A stretch of DNA of 10,448 nt from a bacterium. GTDB lineage: Bacteria; CAIJMQ01; JAADFP01. This document shows positions 1-6,672 of this stretch, in pieces (within the stretch, counting starts at the first letter, position 1; each line of letters starts with the position of its first letter). The notes beneath the pieces are model-generated. The model was not told the origin of the DNA, did no database searches, and worked only from the letters and a program-made list of their open reading frames with translations. Where the stretch lies: assembly GCA_027021085.1 (NCBI GenBank), contig JALUVB010000064.1, positions 1 to 10,448 of the forward strand, written 5' to 3'. The translations under genes were made by a program, and so were the position numbers.

Positions 1-35
1 TAGACTTTAGACCATAGACTTTAGACTATAGACTG
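1..35. repeat. Heptamer tandem array TAGAC(T/C)N, five units
   Basis: Five consecutive 7-bp units read TAGACTT, TAGACCA, TAGACTT, TAGACTA and TAGACTG. The first five bases TAGAC are invariant and position 6 is T or C, so variation is confined to the last two positions. The array touches the window edge and may continue upstream. No reading frame of note crosses it. It is non-coding and its function is unknown; a slippage-prone microsatellite or a dispersed intergenic repeat are the obvious possibilities. Confidence 0.85.
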
Positions 36-64
36 GGGAAGCAGTAAGCAGTTAATGGTAACTC

Positions 65-88
65 GGTATCCTGGTATCCTGGTTTCTT
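65..88. repeat. Octamer tandem repeat GGTATCCT, two exact and one degenerate copy
   Basis: GGTATCCT occurs at 65-72 and again at 73-80, followed by a degenerate GGTTTCTT at 81-88. It lies between the heptamer array and the first gene. Its second copy supplies the left arm of the inverted repeat that ends at 128, so the repeat and the hairpin are intertwined. No function can be assigned. Confidence 0.7.
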
Positions 89-128
89 GCCCGCCTGGCA
101 TGCCTGGGGGAGCAGGCAAGCCAGGATA
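75..128. repeat. Bulged inverted repeat upstream of the carbamoyltransferase gene
   Basis: TATCCTGG (75-82) is the exact reverse complement of CCAGGATA (121-128), and CTTGCC (86-91) of GGCAAG (115-120). A TTT bulge separates the two half-arms on the left; on the right they are contiguous. This gives 14 pairs around a loop that itself contains the palindrome GGCATGCC (97-104). The preceding octamer copy (67-74) could form the outer pairs instead. No T-run follows on the + strand, so an intrinsic terminator for an upstream + strand gene is not supported. It could be an mRNA structure, a protein site or part of a small mobile repeat. Confidence 0.6.
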
Positions 129-181
129 GCTGTCCCTTAAAAGCCGCACAGCGCGTTACCTATCACTTTTCCCTTTCTTTC

Positions 182-190
182 TGGTAAAAT
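182..190 (+). promoter_or_regulatory. Probable extended -10 element of the glycan gene cluster
   Basis: TG (182-183), one base, then TAAAAT (185-190) match an extended -10 element. The position 17 bp upstream (162-167, ATCACT) is a poor -35 match, which extended -10 promoters can tolerate. Transcription would begin near 197, only a few bases before the ATG at 201. The transcript would then be leaderless or nearly so, which agrees with the lack of any Shine-Dalgarno sequence before that ATG. Confidence 0.45.
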
Positions 191-200
191 AGTGCAGCTT

Positions 201-1892
201 ATGAATATTATAGGCATTGGCGGATATTCCCATGACTCGGCAGCCTGTCTGTTGCAGGACGGCAAGCTTGTTGCCGCAGTAATGGAGGAGAGGTTTACCC
301 GCAGGAAGCATGAAGGTGGCATCCCCTTAAAAGCTATCCGGTACTGCCTGGAAGAGGGCGGGATATCTTGGGATGATGTGGATTATATAGGCACCTACAT
401 GAATCCCTGGCTGCGTTTGAGGAAGCGCATACCCTACCGGAGCAAAATGCTCTTTCGCTCTCCCAAGTACTCTCTTGCCTACCTCCTCTACGAGATTTAC
501 CATAACGCTTCCTATCTCTTTGAAAGCAGGGCCCTCAGGAAGAATCCCCGGATAAAAATACTCTTTTTACCTCACCACCCCATGCATGCAGCCAGTGCTT
601 TCTTTGTCTCCCCTTTTGATAAGGCGGCTATTTTCACCATTGATTACATAGGGGAAATGTGCACCACGTTTGCCGGGCTGGGAGAAGGGCAAAAAATTAC
701 ACCCCTCTGGCAGGTGGATTACCCCCATTCTCTGGGAGTGCTTTATTCGGCCGTGACAGATTACCTGGGTTTTATGAGGGCAGAGGATGAATACAAGGTA
801 ATGGGACTGGCTGCTTACGGCGAGCCGGCCTATTACGACGAATTTTCCCGGATGATAAAGATTGCCCCGGACGGCAGGTATAAGTTAGACCTCTCCTATT
901 TTGTCTACCATTACAAGCCCGGTTCCCAGCTGGGTTATGTTTCGGAAAAGTTTATCAAGCAGTTTGGGGCGCCCCGGAAGAAAGAGGAAGAGATTCAGAA
1001 AAGGCACATGGACATTGCTTCCAGTTTACAGAAGGTGCTGGAAGACAAAGTGCTGGAGATGTTAGGCATTCTCTACGAGAAGACAAAGGTAAAAAATCTC
1101 TGTATTGCCGGTGGTGTAGGGTTGAATTCGGTAATGAACGGAAGGATACAGAGGGAATCACCTTTCCCCCATGTATATGTGCAGCCGGCGGCCTCAGATG
1201 ACGGCATAGCCATAGGAAGCGCCTTTTACATTTACCACCAGTTGCTGGGAAAGGAAAGAAATTTTGTCATGGAACATGCCTATCTGGGGCCCTCTTATTC
1301 CCTGCGGGAAATAGAGGAAGACCTGGAGCTTTGTAAGCTGCCCTATGAAAAGCTGGACAACGTGGAAAAAACCACCGCCCGGTTAATTGCAGAGGGCAAG
1401 GTGGTGGGATGGTTTCAGGGCAGGATGGAGTTTGGCCCGCGGGCCCTGGGAGCCCGCAGCATTCTGGCAGACCCCACGCGGCAAGACATGAAAGATATAG
1501 TCAATAAATACATAAAGCACCGGGAGGAATTTCGTCCTTTTGCCCCTTCTGTCCTGGAAGAAAAGGCGGGAGAGTACTTCACGGGATGCAAAAAGTCTCC
1601 CTTCATGCTTTTTGTCTACCCGGTGGAAAAAAGCAAGAGGGAGCTTGTTCCGGCCATTACCCACGTGGATGGTACAGCCAGAGTGCAAACCGTGAGTCGA
1701 AACACAGCACCCAGGTATTACCGCCTGATTGAGGAGTTTGAGAAGATTAAAGGCGTGCCGCTTGTGCTGAATACTTCTTTTAATGTAAGGGGAGAGCCTA
1801 TTGTCTGCTCGCCCATGGATGCGGTGAAGTGTTTCTACTCCACGGGAATGGATGCATTGGTCATAGAAGACTTTCTTATCAAAAAGGGCTAA
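201..1892 (+). CDS. NodU/CmcH-family O-carbamoyltransferase
   Basis: A 563-residue cytoplasmic enzyme of the carbamoyltransferase family (NodU, CmcH, TobZ). Characterised members make carbamoyl-adenylate from carbamoyl phosphate and ATP and pass the carbamoyl group to a sugar or other hydroxyl. The N-terminal Kae1-like domain shows HDSA (11-14), the metal-type H-x-x-x-H pair H125/H129, YKVMGLAAYGEP (198-209), the glycine-rich IAGGVGLNS (302-310) and PAASDDGIAIGSA (329-341). The C-terminal carbamoyltransferase domain shows GRMEFGPRALGARS (407-420), REEFRPFAPSV (441-451) and NTSFNVRGEPIV (524-535). Length is normal for the family and no key motif is missing. I chose ATG 201 over GTG 192 because the family begins almost exactly at MNIIGIGGYSHDSA and because GTG 192 sits at the likely promoter. 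It is the first of seven packed genes, so its acceptor is probably a sugar of the glycan made here; the exact acceptor cannot be read from the sequence. Confidence 0.93.
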   Translation: MNIIGIGGYSHDSAACLLQDGKLVAAVMEERFTRRKHEGGIPLKAIRYCLEEGGISWDDVDYIGTYMNPWLRLRKRIPYRSKMLFRSPKYSLAYLLYEIYHNASYLFESRALRKNPRIKILFLPHHPMHAASAFFVSPFDKAAIFTIDYIGEMCTTFAGLGEGQKITPLWQVDYPHSLGVLYSAVTDYLGFMRAEDEYKVMGLAAYGEPAYYDEFSRMIKIAPDGRYKLDLSYFVYHYKPGSQLGYVSEKFIKQFGAPRKKEEEIQKRHMDIASSLQKVLEDKVLEMLGILYEKTKVKNLCIAGGVGLNSVMNGRIQRESPFPHVYVQPAASDDGIAIGSAFYIYHQLLGKERNFVMEHAYLGPSYSLREIEEDLELCKLPYEKLDNVEKTTARLIAEGKVVGWFQGRMEFGPRALGARSILADPTRQDMKDIVNKYIKHREEFRPFAPSVLEEKAGEYFTGCKKSPFMLFVYPVEKSKRELVPAITHVDGTARVQTVSRNTAPRYYRLIEEFEKIKGVPLVLNTSFNVRGEPIVCSPMDAVKCFYSTGMDALVIEDFLIKKG

Positions 1893-1908
1893 TTAGGGTG
1901 TTTTCTGG

Positions 1909-3048
1909 ATGAGAATTCTCCTGGCCACGGTGGATTTTCCTCCCATTGAAGGAGGCATCAGTTCCATCTCTTTTCACCTGGCGGAAAATCTCCATAGGCT
2001 TTTTCCCTCCCTCACTGTATTAGCTCCCGGCTTCCCCGGCATGGAGAAGTGGGACCGGCAAAGAAAGTATCAGGTTATACGCTTTCCCGGCTACAGGTAC
2101 GGAATACTGCGATTTTTCCCTTTCGCGCTCTACCTGCTCGCTCTGCGGTTGTTTAAAAAATATGACCTGATTCTTGCCATGAACGTGGGATACGGGGGAT
2201 TAGGGGGTAGGATATTAAAATTTTTTTCTCCCACCAGGTATGCCGTGGTTACCTATGCCTACGAATTTCTCAAGTATCCTGTTGCTTCCCTGCCTGACTG
2301 CCTGGTGAGAATTGCCCTCAGAAATGCAGAAGCCATCCTCACCATAAGCACCTTCAGCCGGGATGAGCTGGCCGGGATGGGGCTTCCTGCGGATAAGATA
2401 TTTATCTTCCCGCTGGGCGTGGATATAAATATTTTTCAGCCCGCACCGGCTTCCCCGGAGCTGGTGCAGGCATTTGGCCTGGCAGGGAAAAAGGTAATTC
2501 TTACCATTGCCCGGCTGGTGGAGAGGAAAGGGGTGGACAAGCTGATAAAGGCGTTATCCCTGGTAAGGGAGGAGGTGCCTGAGGCAGTTCTTCTCATTGT
2601 GGGCAGGGGCCCGGAGGAAGAAAAGCTGCGCAGACTGGTAAGGCAGTACAAACTGGAAGACAGGGTAAAATTTGCGGGCATGGTAGAACATCATCTTCTT
2701 CCCCGCTATTACAATCTCTGCGATGTTTTCTGCCTTCCCAATAGGTCCGGAATAAGGAGGGGGGATGTGGAGGGATTTGGACTGGTGTTCCTGGAGGCAA
2801 ATGCCTGCGGTAAACCCGTAGTGGGGGGTAATTCTGGCGGAGCCAGGGATGCGGTGGAAGACGAAAAGACCGGATTCTTGGTTGACCCCTGGCGGGAAGA
2901 AAAAATAGCAGAAGCACTGGTTAAACTCCTGGGAGACGATGCCTTGCGGGAAAGGATGGGAAAAGAGGGGAGAAAGCGGGTGGAAAAGATATACAACTGG
3001 GCGAATTCTGCCCGGGTGGTAAAAAAACTTTTACAGGAAACTATATGA
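1909..3048 (+). CDS. GT4-family glycosyltransferase, PimB-like
   Basis: A 379-residue GT-B fold retaining glycosyltransferase of CAZy family GT4, expected to transfer a sugar from a nucleotide donor to a growing lipid-linked glycan at the inner face of the membrane. The N-terminal acceptor half opens with a Rossmann strand and the glycine loop PPIEGGIS (11-18). The C-terminal donor half has ARLVERKGVD (201-210) with the phosphate-binding Arg202/Lys207 pair, VGRGPEEEKL (231-240) and the E-x7-E motif from Glu288 (EGFGLVFLE) to Glu296. The stretch RRGDVEGFGLVFLEANACGKPV is typical of PimB-like GT4 enzymes. There is no membrane segment. It starts 16 nt after the carbamoyltransferase stop, with AGGGTG (1895-1900) as ribosome binding site, 8 nt before ATG. 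Donor and acceptor sugars are unknown. Confidence 0.92.
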   Translation: MRILLATVDFPPIEGGISSISFHLAENLHRLFPSLTVLAPGFPGMEKWDRQRKYQVIRFPGYRYGILRFFPFALYLLALRLFKKYDLILAMNVGYGGLGGRILKFFSPTRYAVVTYAYEFLKYPVASLPDCLVRIALRNAEAILTISTFSRDELAGMGLPADKIFIFPLGVDINIFQPAPASPELVQAFGLAGKKVILTIARLVERKGVDKLIKALSLVREEVPEAVLLIVGRGPEEEKLRRLVRQYKLEDRVKFAGMVEHHLLPRYYNLCDVFCLPNRSGIRRGDVEGFGLVFLEANACGKPVVGGNSGGARDAVEDEKTGFLVDPWREEKIAEALVKLLGDDALRERMGKEGRKRVEKIYNWANSARVVKKLLQETI

Positions 3049-4217
3049 GAAAAATAAAAGTAGCCCATATTATCACCCGCATGGTAAAGGGAGGGGCGCA
3101 GGAGAACACCCTGTACACGGTTAAACATCTTGCTCCCCGGAAGTATGATACCTACCTCATCTCTGGCCCACCTCTGGGAGGAGAAGGCAGTATTGAAGAC
3201 AGAATCCCCTCCCAGGTAAATTTTATAAAGATTGAAGAGCTGGTAAGACCCATACATCCCTGTAAAGACATAATAGCCTTTTTAAAGATTTTCCTGCTTT
3301 GCCTGAGAGAAAAATTTGATATTGTGCATACCCATACCTCAAAAGCGGGTATCCTGGGCAGATGGGCAGCCAGGCTCAGCGGCACCAGGATAATAGTGCA
3401 TACACCGCATGGACACATATTTTACGGCTATGAAAGAGAGCTGAGTGCTGCCTTTTATGCCTGGGTGGAAAGGATTACTGCCTGGATTACTGATGTTCTC
3501 ATCACCCTTACAGAAAGGGGCAAAATAGAGCACCTGGAGAGAGGAATTGGTAGTGCCGAAAAGATGAAGGTCATTTATAGCGGCGTAGAAATAGAGAAAT
3601 TTTCCCTTCCCCGTGATAAAATATCTCAGCGCAGGGCACTGGGGCTTCCGGAGGAAGCTAAAATAATAGGATGTGTGGGAAGAATGGTGCCGGTAAAAGG
3701 GCATGTGCATTTTTTAGAGGCAGCGCGTGTGGTGAAAGAAAAGCACCCGGAGACGCACTTCCTTGTGCAGGGAGAGGGTACCCTGAGGCAGGAGCTTGTG
3801 GAAAAGGCAAAAAGTCTTTCTCTTTCTTCCTGCTGTCGGTTTCTCTCTGCTGCTACCCCGGTACAGGAAGTTTTCTCTTCCCTGGACATATTTGTGCTGC
3901 CCTCGCTTAACGAAGGGATGGGCAGGGTGCTGGTAGAAGCCATGGCTACGGGACTTCCCATAGTGGCGAGCCGGGTGGGAGGAGTGCCGGAGCTGGTGAA
4001 AAACGGGGTGAACGGCTACCTTGTTCCGCCGGGAGATAAAGAGGCTCTTGCGGCTTCCATTCTCTCTCTGCTCGAGAATCCTTCGCTTGCTTCCCGTATG
4101 GGAGAAAAGGGGAAAGAAATGAGCAAGAATTTTTCTGCGCAGCGTATGCTTGCGCAAATTGAATCACTGTATAAAGAACTGTGGGAGGTAAAAGTAAATG
4201 GAAGAATTTCTCGCTAA
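3045..4217 (+). CDS. GT4-family glycosyltransferase
   Basis: A 390-residue GT-B glycosyltransferase of family GT4, predicted to add a sugar during surface-glycan assembly. The N-terminal half carries the glycine loop KGGAQENT (15-22) and the segment VHTHTSKAGILGRWAARLSGTRIIVHTPHGH (from residue 94), characteristic of the bacterial O-antigen and exopolysaccharide GT4 subgroup. The donor half has GRMVPVKG (212-219) with Arg213/Lys218, VQGEGTLRQEL (241-251) and the E-x7-E motif from Glu290 (EGMGRVLVE) to Glu298, then GGVPELVKNGVNGYLVPPGD. The start codon overlaps the previous stop as ATGA, a sign of translational coupling, and AGGAAA (3035-3040) serves as ribosome binding site. Its 3' end overlaps the next gene by 20 nt. 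The sugar specificity cannot be deduced. Confidence 0.92.
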   Translation: MRKIKVAHIITRMVKGGAQENTLYTVKHLAPRKYDTYLISGPPLGGEGSIEDRIPSQVNFIKIEELVRPIHPCKDIIAFLKIFLLCLREKFDIVHTHTSKAGILGRWAARLSGTRIIVHTPHGHIFYGYERELSAAFYAWVERITAWITDVLITLTERGKIEHLERGIGSAEKMKVIYSGVEIEKFSLPRDKISQRRALGLPEEAKIIGCVGRMVPVKGHVHFLEAARVVKEKHPETHFLVQGEGTLRQELVEKAKSLSLSSCCRFLSAATPVQEVFSSLDIFVLPSLNEGMGRVLVEAMATGLPIVASRVGGVPELVKNGVNGYLVPPGDKEALAASILSLLENPSLASRMGEKGKEMSKNFSAQRMLAQIESLYKELWEVKVNGRISR

Positions 4218-4914
4218 ACAGAAATTATTGGTTATTGCCCCGCATGCTGACGACGAAGTGTTTGGCTGTGCAGGCACCATGGCAAAAGTAAAATCGCTGG
4301 GTGGGGAGGTTTACGTGGTAGTGGTGAGCGTGGGTGATATTGAGCAGTACACGGGGCACAGCATAGAAATGCAGACAGGGAAAACGCGCAAAGAGGAATT
4401 TCTCAAGGCGTTGGAAATAGTGGGAGTGGATGATTACGACATTCTGTTTGATGAGCCCCGCCTGCACCTCCGGCTGGATACCATCCCCCGCCGCGACTTG
4501 ATAGAGAAACTGGAAAGAACGGGAAAATTGGCCATGGATAAGCTGCAGCCCACCATAGTTACCCTGCCGGCCATTTCCTACAACCAGGACCATGAGGCAG
4601 TTTTCCGGGCAGGTTTCACTGCCTGCCGGCCGCATGTACCCTGGGTGAAGCCCTTTCAAAGAATTGTGCTTGCCTATGACAATACTTCTCTTTCCTGGGC
4701 AATGGAGAGGGAGAAGTTCCATCCCAATTTTTACGTGGATATTTCCGCCTACCTGGATAAAAAGCTGGCAGCCCTTAACTGCTATAATTCCCAGGCAAAG
4801 CCGAGTGTACACCATGCAAGCGTAGAGAACGTGGCTAACTGGGCAAAGGTGAGAGGGAGAGAGGTTTCTGTGGAAGCAGCCGAAGCCTACATGTGCCTCC
4901 GCTTTGTTTTGTAA
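4198..4914 (+). CDS. PIG-L/LmbE-family N-deacetylase
   Basis: A 238-residue soluble protein of the PIG-L (LmbE-like) metal-dependent deacetylase family, whose known members remove N-acetyl groups from GlcNAc-containing lipids or small thiols, using zinc. The zinc motif PHADDE is at residues 15-20 (His16, Asp18/Asp19) and directly follows the first strand LLVIA. The second metal-site element appears as DHEAVFRAG (131-139), the usual H-x-x-V/F position with His132. Length is normal. ATG 4198 has a strong ribosome binding site, GGGAGG (4183-4188), inside the end of the preceding glycosyltransferase gene, with which it overlaps by 20 nt. The context suggests it deacetylates an N-acetylated sugar in the glycan or a lipid-linked precursor. 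Another acyl substrate is possible, since some family members act on other amides. Confidence 0.88.
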   Translation: MEEFLAKQKLLVIAPHADDEVFGCAGTMAKVKSLGGEVYVVVVSVGDIEQYTGHSIEMQTGKTRKEEFLKALEIVGVDDYDILFDEPRLHLRLDTIPRRDLIEKLERTGKLAMDKLQPTIVTLPAISYNQDHEAVFRAGFTACRPHVPWVKPFQRIVLAYDNTSLSWAMEREKFHPNFYVDISAYLDKKLAALNCYNSQAKPSVHHASVENVANWAKVRGREVSVEAAEAYMCLRFVL

Positions 4915-4922
4915 TAAATGAT

Positions 4923-5660
4923 GTGAAAGTGATTTGTGGAATTCATCAATTACATTATCTTCCCTGGCTCAGGTATTTCCATAAAATATACTTGAGCGAT
5001 GTCTTCGTTCTGCTGGACGATATCCAGTTCACTAAGAACGGCTGGCAGAACCGGAATAAAATCAAGTCTCCCCAGGGGTGGATTTATTTGACCATACCGG
5101 TTAGATACCATGCCGAGGTGCTCATAAACCAGATAGAAATAGCCACTCCTGAGCTATGGCAAAAGAAGCACTTAAAATCTCTTTCCATGTTTTACGGCAA
5201 AGCCCCCTATTTCTCCCGCTATATTCCCCTTTTCCAGGAATTCTATTCGCATTCCTGGAAAAAGTTGCATGAAGCTGCCTTTTATTTGCTTCGCCTGCTC
5301 TTGGATGCCTTGGAGATTAAAACCCCGATAGTGAGAAGCTCGGAGTTAAACGTGCCGGGAGAAGCAACGGAACGACTTATCAACATATGCAAGGAATTGG
5401 GAGCCGATACGTACCTTACCGGGGAACACGCGCTGCACGTGTATCTGGAGCCGGATAAATTTAGGGAGCAGCAGATAGACTTGTTAGTTCAGAAATGGGA
5501 ATGCCCGGAGTATACTCAGCAGTTTCCCCGCCTGGGCTTTATCCCTGACCTGTCCATTGCTGACTTACTTTTTAACGAAGGGCCAAACAGTCTGGCAGTA
5601 ATTAAAAAAGGAGGCGACACGGTTGAACCTTATCCCCCACTCTCGTCCCCTGCTGGGTGA
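4923..5660 (+). CDS. WbqC-family protein
   Basis: A 245-residue cytoplasmic protein matching the WbqC-like family found in O-antigen and other polysaccharide loci. Visible hallmarks, numbered from GTG 4923, are the opening KVICGIHQLHYLPWLRYFHKIYLSD, then VFVLLDDIQFTKNGWQNRNKIK (28-48), GWIYLTIPV (52-60), LYxTGEHALHVYL-like ADTYLTGEHALHVYL (161-175) and the C-terminal region near FNEGP (217-221). The biochemical role of the family is poorly defined, so I give none beyond likely participation in sugar modification. The start is uncertain: GTG 4923 places the protein where family members begin (M-K-V-x-x-x-H-Q), while GTG 4893 would add ten residues inside the deacetylase gene. Neither has a clear ribosome binding site. 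It begins 8 nt after the deacetylase stop, so reinitiation by the same ribosomes is plausible. Its 3' end overlaps the aminotransferase gene by 38 nt. Confidence 0.82.
   Translation: MKVICGIHQLHYLPWLRYFHKIYLSDVFVLLDDIQFTKNGWQNRNKIKSPQGWIYLTIPVRYHAEVLINQIEIATPELWQKKHLKSLSMFYGKAPYFSRYIPLFQEFYSHSWKKLHEAAFYLLRLLLDALEIKTPIVRSSELNVPGEATERLINICKELGADTYLTGEHALHVYLEPDKFREQQIDLLVQKWECPEYTQQFPRLGFIPDLSIADLLFNEGPNSLAVIKKGGDTVEPYPPLSSPAG
5609..5614 (+). promoter_or_regulatory. Shine-Dalgarno site fixing a TTG start
   Basis: AGGAGG lies 8 nt before TTG 5623, inside the coding region of the preceding WbqC-family gene. It supports the TTG as the start of the aminotransferase, which no nearby ATG could replace without cutting into the conserved N-terminus. 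Confidence 0.8.
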
Positions 5661-6672
5661 AGAAGAGGAGGAAGCGGTAAAAAGGGTAATTCGCTCCGGT
5701 TATATTGCCCAGGGGAGCGAGGTAGAAAGGTTTGAAAGGAAGGTTGCCCGGCTCAGCGGCAGTAAAGCGGCCTGCGCTGTATGCAATGGCACCACAGCCC
5801 TCAAGCTGAGCCTGCAGGTCCTGGGGGTGGGCAAAGGAGATGAGGTGGTGCTCCCGGATTACACTTGTACGGCGCTTTTATATGCCGTGTGTGCCTTGCA
5901 GGCTGAACCCAGGATAATAGATATCTCTTCTTCCCATCTTCAGCTTGATGCGGAAAAATTTCAGGCTTACTCCAGTCCTCGCCTCAAAGCAGTAATACTC
6001 CCCTACATGTTTGGCATAATTCCCGGAGCTGAGTCGTACAGGAAGGAGAAGGTCTATCTTGTGGAAGATGCTGCCCAGGCCCTGGGAGCGGAGAAGATAG
6101 GCAGGATGGGTATTGCCCTGGTTTATTCATTCTATGCCACTAAAATGGCAACCACGGGAGAGGGGGGCATGGTTTGTAGCAATGATGCTACGATAATAGA
6201 AAGAATAAAAGAATTAAGAGAGTACGACAAAAAAGAGGAGTATTCCCTGCGCTTCAATTACAAGATGACAGATATCCAGGCCGCTATGGGAGTGGTGCAG
6301 GCAGGTAAAGTTGCCGGGTTCGTGGAGAGGAGAAAGGAAATACAGAGATACTACGATGATTTCTTCCTCGCGCGCGGTTTAGCCTTTAAACCCGGCGGCA
6401 TAGAAGAATGGATTCCTTATCGCTATCTTATTAAACTGCCTCCCGGCAGCCTGGACAGAAGCGAAAAAGCCTACCGTGCACAGGGCATAGAAGCTAAAAG
6501 ACCGGTATTTCAGCTTTTGCACAGGTACCTTAAACTACCGGATAATTTATATCCTGAGAGTGTAAAATGCTATAATTCCATACTTTCCCTTCCCCTTTAC
6601 CCGGCCTTGAAAGACGGGGAGGTGGAAAGAGTTGTGGAGGCAAGCAGGGAGATATTTGAGAAAAAATGCTGA
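5623..6672 (+). CDS. DegT/DnrJ/EryC1-family PLP sugar aminotransferase
   Basis: A 349-residue PLP-dependent enzyme of the DegT/DnrJ/EryC1/StrS family, which transfers an amino group, usually from glutamate, to a keto group on a nucleotide sugar. The opening IPHSRPLLGEEEEEAVKRVIRSGYIAQG is the typical family N-terminus. CNGTTAL (54-60) forms part of the phosphate cradle, EDAAQALGAE (148-157) holds the PLP-ring aspartate Asp149, and YSFYATKMATTGEGGMV (168-184) holds the Schiff-base lysine Lys174. FNYKMTDIQAAMG (211-223) completes the site. The regions between residue 130 and 174 are several residues shorter than usual, giving a compact protein (most members are about 370-390 residues) with all core residues kept. 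Start is TTG with a strong upstream AGGAGG. It probably makes an amino sugar for this glycan; the ring position aminated cannot be told. Confidence 0.92.
   Translation: MNLIPHSRPLLGEEEEEAVKRVIRSGYIAQGSEVERFERKVARLSGSKAACAVCNGTTALKLSLQVLGVGKGDEVVLPDYTCTALLYAVCALQAEPRIIDISSSHLQLDAEKFQAYSSPRLKAVILPYMFGIIPGAESYRKEKVYLVEDAAQALGAEKIGRMGIALVYSFYATKMATTGEGGMVCSNDATIIERIKELREYDKKEEYSLRFNYKMTDIQAAMGVVQAGKVAGFVERRKEIQRYYDDFFLARGLAFKPGGIEEWIPYRYLIKLPPGSLDRSEKAYRAQGIEAKRPVFQLLHRYLKLPDNLYPESVKCYNSILSLPLYPALKDGEVERVVEASREIFEKKC

Noticed and set aside
192-200. GTG 192 as an upstream start of the carbamoyltransferase
   Set aside because: The family N-terminus begins at the ATG at 201, there is no ribosome binding site for the GTG, and it lies at the probable transcript start.
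2709-3257. 182-codon open frame on the minus strand
   Set aside because: It lies antisense across the junction of two clear GT4 genes, has no recognisable domain and no ribosome binding site of note.
4780-4788. TG-c-TATAAT, a perfect extended -10 match inside the deacetylase gene
   Set aside because: It encodes Asn-Cys-Tyr-Asn-Ser in frame, has no -35 match, and no gene start lies just downstream.
4225-4815. 196-codon open frame on the minus strand
   Set aside because: It is fully antisense to the PIG-L deacetylase gene, whose motifs are intact, and its translation shows no family features.
6568-6576. TG-c-TATAAT inside the end of the aminotransferase gene, 90 nt before the WecA-type gene
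   Set aside because: It encodes Cys-Tyr-Asn-Ser in frame and has no convincing -35. An internal promoter is possible but the coding sequence alone explains it.
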